From assembly GCA_002345545.1 (NCBI GenBank), contig DDVW01000057.1:185-64184 (forward strand): 64,000 nt of DNA, read 5' to 3'. Below the pieces are notes generated by a model. It was not told the origin of the DNA. It saw only the letters and a program-made list of their open reading frames with translations, and did no database searches. Source of the stretch: Stenotrophomonas sp. UBA2302. Lineage in GTDB: Bacteria > Pseudomonadota > Gammaproteobacteria > Xanthomonadales > Xanthomonadaceae. Both the position numbers and the translations under genes were made by a program. Positions 1 through 7,328 of the stretch are shown one piece after another (position 1 is the stretch's first letter; every line of letters begins with the position of its first letter).

Positions 1-574
1 GGCCGGCATCGATTCGCGTGGCGTCGACGTTAGGATTGGCGCCATGAACGTCCTTTCCCGTCGTGTTTCCGATGCCGCCATCGCGCAGATCCAGCGCGTG
101 GACGTGCATACCTATGCCGAGGCGTTGCGCTTCTGCGACCGCCCGCAACCGCAGACCGAGCTGGAAGCCAAATTCAGCCTGCAGCACGCGCTTGGCTCGA
201 TCCTCGTCCACGGCCGACCGCAGCTGGCGCACTACACCGCCGAAAGCTGCAGTGACAGCGAGGTGGGGGCGGCGCGCACGCGTATCCATGTGCGCGAAGA
301 CGCTGCCTGCAGTGCACGCTTTCCCGCCCACTACGGCGCCATGGTGGTGCTGCACCTGGCCGATGGCCGCCAGCTGCAGGCCGAACGCGTCGATGCCTGG
401 GGGGATCCGGAATGTCCGATGCGCGCAGAGGATGTGGTCGCCAAGGCGCTGGCGCTGGCGCAGTGGGGCGGCGTATCGGCCGGGCTGGCGCACCCCCTCT
501 TCGCGCAGGTGCAGGCGCTGGCCGATGGCGGCACTCTGGACGCCTTGAATTCGATGTTGGTGCGGGTGGCCTGA
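1..574 (+). CDS. MmgE/PrpD family protein, C-terminal part (5' cut by window)
   Basis: The reading frame is open from base 2 to the stop at 572-574, so the ATG at 44 is probably internal and the true start lies outside the window. About 190 residues are visible. They match the C-terminal lid domain of the MmgE/PrpD family (2-methylcitrate dehydratase, cis-aconitate decarboxylase, iminodisuccinate epimerase): a PQTELEAKFSLQHALG segment, then a conserved glycine-rich basic strand and a closing helix pair. The stop overlaps the ATG of a second family member (ATGA), so the two are translationally coupled. Family membership is solid; the substrate cannot be told. Confidence 0.85.
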   Translation, partial: AGIDSRGVDVRIGAMNVLSRRVSDAAIAQIQRVDVHTYAEALRFCDRPQPQTELEAKFSLQHALGSILVHGRPQLAHYTAESCSDSEVGAARTRIHVREDAACSARFPAHYGAMVVLHLADGRQLQAERVDAWGDPECPMRAEDVVAKALALAQWGGVSAGLAHPLFAQVQALADGGTLDALNSMLVRVA

Positions 575-1965
575 TGCGATTGACCGAAGCCCTGTTGCAG
601 CACGCAAGCACGTTGCGTTTTGACGACCTCCCGCCCGAGGCGGTGGCGGCCACGCGCGTGTTCGTGATGGATTCGGCTGCGGTCGGCATCTCCGGCTCCG
701 GGCCGCAGGTGCCGTTGACCCAGGTGGTACGCCGCAGCGCCGCCAGCTACGGCAAGGGTGCCGGTGCGCGGGTCTGGGTGACCGGCGAAGCGCTGCCGGC
801 CGCCAGCGCGGCGATGGTCAATGGCTACCAGATCCACAGCCAGGAATTCGATTGCGTGCACATGCCGGCGGTGGTGCATCCGCTGGCGGTGATCCAGTCG
901 GCGCTGTTCGCCGCCGCCGAACAACGGGCGAATGTCGATGGCGTTGCGGTGGACGGCAAGGCGCTGATCACCGCGCTCAACGTGGCGGTGGATGTGGCCA
1001 CCCTGATCGGCATCAGCGGTCGCGCGCCGATGCGCTTCTTCCGCCCGTCGATGTGTGGTGCGCTCGGTGCCGCTGCTGGCATCGCGCATCTGCATGGGGC
1101 CGATGAGGAGCTGCTGCGCCGCGCGCTGGGCCTGACCTACAGCCACCTCTCCGGCACCATGCAGGCGCATGTCGAAGGCTCGCCGACGCTGGCCTTGCAG
1201 GTCGCGTTGAACTCCCGCGCCGCGCTGTGCTGCTGGGAGCTGGCACGCAACGGTTTCCCGGCCCCGCGCGAGATGCTGGAAGGCCCGTTCGGCTACCTGC
1301 CGCTGATCGAGGGCGAGTTCGATGTCGCGCCCTCGCTGCACAAGCTGGCCGCACGCGAGCCGCAGATGCTCAGCGTCAGCCACAAGGTGTTCCCCACCGG
1401 CGGTGCCGCGCATGCCGCGCAGGACATGCTGATGGAGCTGCGCCAGCAGCACGGGCTGACCCTGGACAACGTCGCCCGCATCGAACTGCAGGCACCGCCG
1501 CTGGTGCGCCGGCTGGTCGGCCGGGCGTATCAGCCCGACATGGAAACCAGTTACGCGCGGCTGTGCCTGCCGTTCCTGCTGGGCACCGTGTTGCGCGATG
1601 GCAAGGTCGGGCTGTCGGCCTATGCGCCGCAGCGGCTGGCCGATCCCGCGTTGGCCGCGTTCGCGCCGCAGGTCTCGCTGGTGCCCAACGACTGCGACGA
1701 TCCCAATGCGCTGGTGCCGCAGTCGATGACCGTCACCCTGCGCGATGGCCGTGTGCTGCACAACCACCGTGACGCCGCCATCGGCTCGCCGCAACGGCCG
1801 CTGTCGCGTGTCCAGCAACTGGAAAAGTTCCACCACTGCCTTGATCACGCCGCGCGCCCGTTCGATGCCGCCCACCGTGATGCCCTGATCTCCCACTTCG
1901 ACCATCTGCAGGACATCGACGATGTCCGCCGGCTGGTCGACCTGCTGATTGTCGAGACCCCATGA
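574..1965 (+). CDS. MmgE/PrpD family protein
   Basis: A full-length MmgE/PrpD protein of 463 residues. These enzymes are cytosolic and act on carboxylic acids by dehydration, decarboxylation or epimerisation. The start is the ATG at 574, inside the stop of the preceding paralogue; an in-frame ATG at 412 lies within that upstream gene and would add an Arg/Gly-rich stretch foreign to the family. The helical N-terminal domain (MRLTEALLQHA, the VNGYQIHSQEFDCVH segment near residue 90) is followed by the lid domain with SHKVFPTGGAAHAAQD near residue 270. Two tandem paralogues in one operon suggest a heteromer or two successive steps. It overlaps the downstream ligase by four bases. Confidence 0.88.
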   Translation: MRLTEALLQHASTLRFDDLPPEAVAATRVFVMDSAAVGISGSGPQVPLTQVVRRSAASYGKGAGARVWVTGEALPAASAAMVNGYQIHSQEFDCVHMPAVVHPLAVIQSALFAAAEQRANVDGVAVDGKALITALNVAVDVATLIGISGRAPMRFFRPSMCGALGAAAGIAHLHGADEELLRRALGLTYSHLSGTMQAHVEGSPTLALQVALNSRAALCCWELARNGFPAPREMLEGPFGYLPLIEGEFDVAPSLHKLAAREPQMLSVSHKVFPTGGAAHAAQDMLMELRQQHGLTLDNVARIELQAPPLVRRLVGRAYQPDMETSYARLCLPFLLGTVLRDGKVGLSAYAPQRLADPALAAFAPQVSLVPNDCDDPNALVPQSMTVTLRDGRVLHNHRDAAIGSPQRPLSRVQQLEKFHHCLDHAARPFDAAHRDALISHFDHLQDIDDVRRLVDLLIVETP

Positions 1966-3359
1966 CCTACGCCACCTATTTCGAGTCGTTCGATGTCAAG
2001 GAGCTGCTGGAGCAGTTCCCGCTGGACCAGGCTTTCACCGACAAGTTCAAGGCCATCAGCCGCGAGCAGCTGCGCGCCGAGCAGAACGCGATGTTCCTGC
2101 GCTGCGTGGCCCGCGCCTGGCAGATTCCGTTCTACCAGCGCCTGTGGGGCGAGGCCGGGATCACGCCGGAAGACATCCAGAGCCTGGACGACATCACCAA
2201 ACTGCCGGTGTTCGGCAAGCAGGAAATCATGGCCTCGGTCGAAGCCAACCCGCCGCTGGGCGATTTCCACGGCTGGCAGGACGGCACCGAAGCCGGCAAC
2301 ACGCCGCTGGTGTTCCACACCACCTCCGGCACCACCGGCCGCCCGCAGCCGCTGGTGTTCTCGCCGCATTCGCGCGAAGTGCAGAGCCTGCTGCTGGCGC
2401 GCCTGTACCGCTGGCAGGGCATGGCGCCCGGTGACGTGGTGCACTCGGTCTACGGCCACGGCATGATCAACGGCGGCCACTACGTGCGCGAGGCGGTGAC
2501 GCATTACACGCAGGCGCTGTTCTGCTCGGCCGGCACCGGCATCGAGATGCGCTCGGCGCAGCAGGTGCAGCTGATGAAGAACATGGGCGCCACGGTGATC
2601 GTCGGTTTCGCCGACTACATCAAGAAGCTGGCCGACGTGGCCCGCGACAACGGCCTAGTGCCGGGCAAGGACATCCCGGTGCGGATGATCTGCGGCCACC
2701 TCGGTCGCGAGTCGCGCGAGTCGCTGTCGGCGGCCTGGGGCGGTGTGGAACTGTACGACTGGTACGGCGTGGGCGACACCGGTGCGATCGCCGGCCAGGG
2801 CCCGGACCAGGACGGCCTGTACCTGATGGAAGACGCGCAGTACGTTGAAATCCTCGACGTGGACAGCGGCGAACCCGTGGCCGACGGCGGCACCGGCGAC
2901 ATGGTCGTCACCTGCCTGTACAAGGACGACATCTACCCGATCATCCGTTTCAACACCCATGACGTGACCCGTGTACTGACCACGCCGTCCAAGCTGGGCA
3001 TGAACCTGCGCCGCATCGAGGGCTTCCTCGGCCGCAGCGACAACATGGTCAAGATCCGCGGCATCAACGTGTTCCCGCAGGCGATGGCGCCGGTGCTGGA
3101 AGAGCACAGCGCCTTTGCCGGCGAGTTCATCTGCGTGGCCAGCCGCGACGAAGGCGGTCGCGACGATCTGGCGGTGCATGTGGAAACCCACGGCGCGCTG
3201 GATGATGCGCAGTTGGCGGCCGAGTTCGGCGCGCTGCTGCGGCAGAAGCTGGGCGTGGAAATGAGCATCGTGCTGGCCGCGCCCGGTGAGCTGGCACCGC
3301 TGACCGGCATCGAGGTACGGCAGAAGCCGGTGCGGCTGATCGACAAACGTTTCGCCTGA
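1962..3359 (+). CDS. PaaK-like acyl-CoA ligase (AMP-forming)
   Basis: A 465-residue adenylate-forming enzyme of the phenylacetate-CoA ligase branch, expected to activate a carboxylate with ATP and CoA. The P-loop HTTSGTTGRPQPLVF is near residue 125. YDWYGVGDTG near residue 265 corresponds to the aromatic/acidic A5 motif, and the C-terminal domain with GRSDNMVKIRGINVFP is complete. It starts at the ATGA overlap with the PrpD gene. Neighbouring PrpD, amidase and CoA-transferase genes suggest degradation of an amide or organic acid through a CoA thioester. Calling it phenylacetate-specific would be over-reading, since no other paa genes are present. Confidence 0.85.
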   Translation: MTYATYFESFDVKELLEQFPLDQAFTDKFKAISREQLRAEQNAMFLRCVARAWQIPFYQRLWGEAGITPEDIQSLDDITKLPVFGKQEIMASVEANPPLGDFHGWQDGTEAGNTPLVFHTTSGTTGRPQPLVFSPHSREVQSLLLARLYRWQGMAPGDVVHSVYGHGMINGGHYVREAVTHYTQALFCSAGTGIEMRSAQQVQLMKNMGATVIVGFADYIKKLADVARDNGLVPGKDIPVRMICGHLGRESRESLSAAWGGVELYDWYGVGDTGAIAGQGPDQDGLYLMEDAQYVEILDVDSGEPVADGGTGDMVVTCLYKDDIYPIIRFNTHDVTRVLTTPSKLGMNLRRIEGFLGRSDNMVKIRGINVFPQAMAPVLEEHSAFAGEFICVASRDEGGRDDLAVHVETHGALDDAQLAAEFGALLRQKLGVEMSIVLAAPGELAPLTGIEVRQKPVRLIDKRFA

Positions 3360-3369
3360 GGAAAGCCAC

Positions 3370-4767
3370 GTGAGCAAGGCCGATGCGCAACTGTTGAGTT
3401 CCGACCTGACCGCGCAGGCGGCGCTGCTCGCCTCCGGCGCGCTGAGCAGCCGTGAGCTGGTGCAGCAGCAGCTGGTTGCCATCGCCGCCAGCCAGCCGGT
3501 GATCAACAGCTATCTGCAGGTCGATGCCGAAGCCGCCTTGGCGGCCGCGGCCGAATCCGACCGCCGCCGTGGCGCCGGTATGGCCGGGCCGCTGGAAGGC
3601 CTGCCGGTCGCGGTGAAGGACAACATCGACGTGGCCGGCATGATCACCACCGCCGGCATGGAAACCCGTCGGCAAGACGCGCCGGCGGCGGCCGACAACC
3701 CGGCGGTGGCGGCGTTGCGTGCGGCCGGGGCGGTGATCGTCGGCAAGCTCAACATGCACGAAGCGGCGATGGGGGCCGACAACGACAACCCGTTCTACGG
3801 CGCCTGCCACAACCCGCATCGTCCGGGCTACACGCCGGGCGGCTCCAGCGGTGGCAGTGGCGCGGCGGTCGCGGCGGGGCTGTGTTCGGCGGCACTGGGT
3901 ACCGACACGATGGGCTCGGTGCGCATTCCGGCCAGCTACTGCGGCGTGGTCGGGCTGAAACCGAGCTGGGGCGCGCTCAGCACCCGCGGCACCGTGGCCT
4001 TGTGCCGGCGGCTGGACCATATCGGCCCGTTGACCCGTTCGGCGCGCGATCTGGGCGTGTTGCTGCAGGTGATGGCCGGCTTCGATGCGGACTGCGCGCA
4101 GTCGCGGGCGATCCACTTCGCACCGGTGCAGGCCGGTCCCTTGCGGATCGGTGTGGTCGATTTCGGCACCGCTGCGGAAGTGGCGGCCGATGTGCAGAGT
4201 GCCTTCGAGCAAGGTCTGCGTGTGCTGTCCGGCCTGGGCCACCGCCTGCAGCCGTTGCCGGCGCCGCAGTTCAGCTCCGGCCAGGCGCGCCGTGCCGGCC
4301 TGCTGATGTGCGAGGCGGAGATGCTGGTCGAACATGCCGAGGCATGGGCCGGCGACCGCGGCAAATTCTCGCCGTTGCTGGTCAAGCTGATGTCCTGGGC
4401 CGAAGGCCGCAGCGCCGCCGACCTGGCCGCCGCCTCGCAGCTGGCCGACCGTGCGCAGGTGCAGCTGCAGCAGTGGCTGGCGCAGTGCGACGTGCTGGTG
4501 ATGCCGACCGCGCCGCAACGCGCGTTCGCCTTCGGCACGCCGGTGCCGGCCAGCCAGGCCGACCTGACCGCCTACGCCAACATGGCCGGCAATCCCGCGC
4601 TGTCGGTGCCGCTGCCGGTGGCCGCCGGTGAACTGCCGGCCGGCATGCAGCTGGTGGGGGCGATCGGTACCGAGAAGACCCTGATCGCGCTGGCCGAGGC
4701 GTTCCAACAGGCCACCGCCTGGCAGCCTGCGCTGCCGCAGGCCTGCAACGCATGGTGGCCGCAATGA
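3370..4767 (+). CDS. Amidase signature family hydrolase
   Basis: A 465-residue amidase-signature enzyme that hydrolyses a C-N amide bond. The Ser-cisSer-Lys triad is visible: Lys in VAVKDNID, the glycine-serine stretch PGGSSGGSGAAV, and nucleophilic Ser in GTDTMGSVRIPA. It starts with GTG at 3370 after a GAGGAAAG ribosome-binding site and ends overlapping the CoA-transferase start. It is probably a stand-alone catabolic amidase rather than GatA, because gatB and gatC are absent and the cluster is catabolic. Within the operon it would release a carboxylate and ammonia or an amine; the substrate is unknown. Confidence 0.87.
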   Translation: MSKADAQLLSSDLTAQAALLASGALSSRELVQQQLVAIAASQPVINSYLQVDAEAALAAAAESDRRRGAGMAGPLEGLPVAVKDNIDVAGMITTAGMETRRQDAPAAADNPAVAALRAAGAVIVGKLNMHEAAMGADNDNPFYGACHNPHRPGYTPGGSSGGSGAAVAAGLCSAALGTDTMGSVRIPASYCGVVGLKPSWGALSTRGTVALCRRLDHIGPLTRSARDLGVLLQVMAGFDADCAQSRAIHFAPVQAGPLRIGVVDFGTAAEVAADVQSAFEQGLRVLSGLGHRLQPLPAPQFSSGQARRAGLLMCEAEMLVEHAEAWAGDRGKFSPLLVKLMSWAEGRSAADLAAASQLADRAQVQLQQWLAQCDVLVMPTAPQRAFAFGTPVPASQADLTAYANMAGNPALSVPLPVAAGELPAGMQLVGAIGTEKTLIALAEAFQQATAWQPALPQACNAWWPQ

Positions 4768-5990
4768 ATCTGCTGGACGGCGTTCGCGTCCTCGACCTGT
4801 CGCGCATCCTCGCCGGGCCGTGGGCCACGCAGGTGCTGGCCGATTTCGGTGCCGAGGTGATCAAGGTCGAGCGCCCCGGCGTGGGGGATGACACCCGCAG
4901 CTGGGGCCCGCCCTACCTGAAGGATGCAGACGGCAACGACACCGCCGAATCGGCCTATTACCTGTGCGCCAACCGGGGCAAGCGTTCGGTGGCCATCGAC
5001 TTCACCACCGCCGGTGGCCAGGCGCTGATCCGCGAACTGGCCAGCCGCTGCGACGTGCTGGTGGAGAACTACAAGGTTGGCGGACTGAAGAAGTACGGGC
5101 TGGATTTCGCCAGCCTGCATGCCGTCAATCCGAGGCTGGTGTACTGCTCGATCACCGGTTACGGGCAGGATGGTCCGTATGCGCGGCGCGCCGGCTACGA
5201 CGCGGCGATCCAGGCCATCGGCGGGCTGATGAGCGTGACCGGCGAGCCCGATGGCGCACCCGGTGCCGGCCCGCAGAAGGTGGGCGTGGCGGCGACCGAC
5301 CTGATGACCGGCATGTACGCGGCCACCGCGATCCTGGCCGCGTTGCGTCATGCCGAGCGCACCGGCAGCGGCCAGCAGATCGATCTGGCGCTGCTGGACA
5401 CGCAGGTCGCGTGGCTGGCCAACCAGGCGTCGAACTATCTGGTCGGTGGCGTGGTGCCGCAGCGGCAGGGCACCGCCCATCCGAACATCGTGCCGTACCA
5501 GGTGATGCCGGCGGCCGATGGCTATTTCATGTTGGCGGTCGGCAATGACGGCCAGTTCGCGCGCCTGTGCGAGGTGATCGGCGAACCGCAGCTGGCGGCC
5601 GATCCGCGCTATGCGAGCAACAACGCGCGTGTCGCCCACCGCGGTGAACTGGTGGCATACCTGCAGCAGCGCCTGCGCACGCGTCCGGCGGCCGAATGGC
5701 TGGCGTTGCTGGAGCAGGCGGTGGTGCCGGCCAATCCGGTCAACCGCATCGACCAGGTGTTCGACGATCCGCAGGTGCAGGCGCGCGGGCTGCGCATCAG
5801 CCTGCCGCATGCCGGTGGTGGCGAGGTGGCGATGGTGCGCAATCCGCTGAAATTCTCGGCCACCCCGCTGCAGTACACGCAGGCGGCGCCGGTGCTGGGA
5901 CAGCACACTGTGCAGGTGCTGGAGGAAGTGCTGGGTGTCGACGGCGAGCGCCTGCGGCAGCTGCAGGCCGACGGCGTGGTCGGGCGCTAA
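4764..5990 (+). CDS. CaiB/BaiF (class III) CoA-transferase
   Basis: A 408-residue family III CoA-transferase that moves CoA between carboxylic acids through an aspartyl-CoA intermediate. The N-terminus VRVLDLSRILAGPWA is typical. The catalytic aspartate should be the Asp of RAGYDAAIQAIGG near residue 140-150, followed by the TGEPDG turn. The ATG at 4764 overlaps the amidase stop (ATGA) and begins exactly at the family N-terminus, so it is preferred to the ATG at 4752. This is the last gene of the operon; trmL lies convergent downstream. It may generate or recycle the CoA ester used in the same pathway as the ligase. Confidence 0.88.
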   Translation: MNLLDGVRVLDLSRILAGPWATQVLADFGAEVIKVERPGVGDDTRSWGPPYLKDADGNDTAESAYYLCANRGKRSVAIDFTTAGGQALIRELASRCDVLVENYKVGGLKKYGLDFASLHAVNPRLVYCSITGYGQDGPYARRAGYDAAIQAIGGLMSVTGEPDGAPGAGPQKVGVAATDLMTGMYAATAILAALRHAERTGSGQQIDLALLDTQVAWLANQASNYLVGGVVPQRQGTAHPNIVPYQVMPAADGYFMLAVGNDGQFARLCEVIGEPQLAADPRYASNNARVAHRGELVAYLQQRLRTRPAAEWLALLEQAVVPANPVNRIDQVFDDPQVQARGLRISLPHAGGGEVAMVRNPLKFSATPLQYTQAAPVLGQHTVQVLEEVLGVDGERLRQLQADGVVGR

Positions 5991-6056
5991 AAGCGAAGGC
6001 GAAAGCTGTCCGTGCCGGGCACGCATGGCACGCGGCGGAGTCTGCGCTTCCGCTGC

Positions 6057-6536
6057 TCAGCTGCCGCCGGGAAAGCCGTGCTGTCGCCACGCCTCGAACA
6101 CCACCACCGCCACCGAGTTGGACAGGTTCAGGCTGCGGTTGTGGGGCTGCATCGGCAGGCGCAGGCGGCGGCCGCCGGGCAGTGCATCGAGCAGGTCCTG
6201 CGGCAGCCCGCGGGTTTCCGGGCCGAACAGGAACGCATCGCCATCGGCGAACGGCACGCTGTCGTAGCGCACGCTGCCGCGCGTGCTCATTGCGAACAGG
6301 CGCTTGGGCGCGATGCGCGCCAAGGCGGTCTCCAGGTCCGGATGGACCTGCATCTGCGCGTATTCGTGGTAGTCCAGGCCGGCGCGCTTGAGCTGCCTGT
6401 CACTGAGGTCGAAGCCGAGCGGTTCGATCAGGTGCAGCCGCGCGCCGGTGTTGGCGCAGAGCCGGATCACGTTGCCGGTATTGGGCGGGATCTCGGGCTG
6501 GTACAGCAGGACGTCGAAAACAGGGGCTGAAGTCAT
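6057..6536 (-). CDS. trmL: tRNA (cytidine(34)-2'-O)-methyltransferase TrmL
   Basis: A 159-residue SPOUT methyltransferase with the short single-domain layout of TrmL/YibK, which methylates the 2'-OH of the wobble base of tRNA-Leu isoacceptors using SAM. Visible family motifs are the N-terminal YQPEIPPNTGNVIR with the conserved asparagines and arginine, FLFGPETRGLP (SAM knot), and LPMQPHNRSLNLSNSVAVVVFEA at the C-terminus, split here only by description. Length matches the family. It is monocistronic and convergent with the CoA-transferase gene. A TAAACT hexamer ends six bases before the ATG, so the mRNA is probably leaderless. Confidence 0.93.
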   Translation of the reverse strand: MTSAPVFDVLLYQPEIPPNTGNVIRLCANTGARLHLIEPLGFDLSDRQLKRAGLDYHEYAQMQVHPDLETALARIAPKRLFAMSTRGSVRYDSVPFADGDAFLFGPETRGLPQDLLDALPGGRRLRLPMQPHNRSLNLSNSVAVVVFEAWRQHGFPGGS

Positions 6537-6542
6537 CGGCGC

Positions 6543-6548
6543 AGTTTA
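6543..6548 (-). promoter_or_regulatory. Candidate -10 element of a leaderless trmL promoter
   Basis: On the minus strand TAAACT is followed by GCGCCG and then the trmL ATG. With transcription starting about seven bases after a -10 box, the message would begin at the start codon. The same spacing recurs at arfB, ubiJ and the liu regulator. No convincing -35 element is visible. Confidence 0.5.
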
Positions 6549-6575
6549 CGCCGCGACACGCCCGGCAAGCTGTGC

Positions 6576-6977
6576 TCAGCGGCTCGGCAGGCCCTGCACG
6601 ACCACCTTGGCGGCGGCTTCGGCGGCGATGTCGGCGGCCTTGGCCTGCACCTGCTGCAGGCCGGGGCGCACGCTGATGGCCGGCAGCATGATGCCTTGGC
6701 CGATGCTGGCGCCGATGGCGACCGGCGTGTGCGCGGCCAGGCGGGTGGCGGCCTGCTCGGCCATCAGCTCGACGATCTGGCCGACGGTCGGGCGCACCTG
6801 CACGGTGGCCAGGGTGGGAATGTTGCTGTTGCGCTCGTGTTCGGCCTGGGCCAGCTGCTCGGCCGAGGGACGGACCTGCACGGTTTCCAGGGTGACGATT
6901 TCCGATGCCTGTACCGAAGAAGCAAACGCGGTGCCGGCAACAAGGGCGATGGCAATGGCGATGGACTTGGTGTTCAT
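6576..6977 (-). CDS. Small secreted protein with repeated VRP motifs, unknown function
   Basis: 133 residues with a classical Sec signal peptide (basic start MNTKS, hydrophobic run, AFASSVQAS cleavage near residue 25). The mature part is Ala- and Gln-rich and holds three copies of a short motif: TVQVRPSAEQ, TVQVRPTVGQ and ISVRPGLQQ. It appears helical and lacks cysteines. I do not recognise a named domain. The gene stands alone between trmL and the divergent M16 peptidase gene. It has a strong sigma70-like promoter overlapped by a GGTG-N16-CACC repeat, so it is probably repressed by a GntR/YtrA-type regulator encoded elsewhere and induced under envelope stress; that role is inference. Confidence 0.75.
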   Translation of the reverse strand: MNTKSIAIAIALVAGTAFASSVQASEIVTLETVQVRPSAEQLAQAEHERNSNIPTLATVQVRPTVGQIVELMAEQAATRLAAHTPVAIGASIGQGIMLPAISVRPGLQQVQAKAADIAAEAAAKVVVQGLPSR

Positions 6978-7007
6978 GGCGGGACCTGCTTGGTGTGTTT
7001 GAACAGC

Positions 7008-7031
7008 GGTGTGGTAGTAATGTAGTACACC
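7008..7031. promoter_or_regulatory. GGTG-N16-CACC inverted repeat, YtrA-type GntR operator candidate
   Basis: GGTG at 7008-7011 and CACC at 7028-7031 are separated by exactly 16 bases, the pattern I recall for YtrA-family GntR repressors of Xanthomonas. The repeat covers the -10 box of the minus-strand promoter, so a bound repressor would block it. No GntR gene lies in the window, so this is a predicted trans-regulated site. Confidence 0.5.
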
Positions 7032-7047
7032 AGTTCTTGATGTGCAA
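7019..7047 (-). promoter_or_regulatory. Sigma70-like promoter of the small secreted-protein gene
   Basis: On the minus strand, TTGCAC (7047-7042) and TACATT (7024-7019) are separated by exactly 17 bases. This is the best-matched promoter in the window. It lies about 40 bases upstream of the ATG at 6977, and its -10 box sits inside the GGTG-N16-CACC operator. Confidence 0.6.
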
Positions 7048-7183
7048 GAAAAACATCGCTTTCTGTAATTTTGTTCAGCAACCAGTCATTCAGTGGCTGA
7101 TCCGTTTTTCCGCAGGCAATACCACGCAGGTCGCGTGCCAACGCCATATCGTTGATATCCAAGGGTTTTCAGGGCGGTGCGAG

Positions 7184-7245
7184 TGTCCGCTGTCCGGACA
7201 GCGCTGGCGGCGTGGACGGTATTGCCGGACATCGGCCTGCGGACA
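7184..7245. promoter_or_regulatory. Cluster of TGTCC/GGACA half-sites upstream of the M16 peptidase
   Basis: TGTCC occurs at 7184-7188 and 7191-7195; GGACA occurs at 7196-7200, 7227-7231 and 7241-7245. The central pair forms the palindrome GCTGTCCGGACAGC (7189-7202). Such a cluster 85-145 bases before a start codon could be a binding array for an unidentified regulator. No known family is assigned. Confidence 0.3.
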
Positions 7246-7328
7246 ATTCCCACATGACCGATGGGCGGTGTGCCGGACCGGTGGGACGGGTAGCATCTGT
7301 GCTCCCATTCATGCCCAAGGAAAGTGGA

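Larger units (their letters stand above)
6978..7328. other. Divergent intergenic region, 351 bp
   Basis: This gap separates the small secreted-protein gene (minus) from the M16 peptidase gene (plus). It holds the YtrA-like operator and promoter at 7008-7047 and, nearer the peptidase, five TGTCC/GGACA half-sites between 7184 and 7245, including a perfect 14-base palindrome at 7189-7202. A TAGCAT hexamer near 7291 could be the -10 box for the peptidase. The stretch is visibly less GC-rich than the coding sequence. No convincing gene was found in it. Confidence 0.7.

Noticed and set aside
6974..7162. A 62-codon open frame on the minus strand ending in an ATGA overlap with the small secreted-protein gene
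   Set aside because: It covers the best promoter in the window and the GGTG-N16-CACC operator, and its third-position GC is far below that of real genes here.
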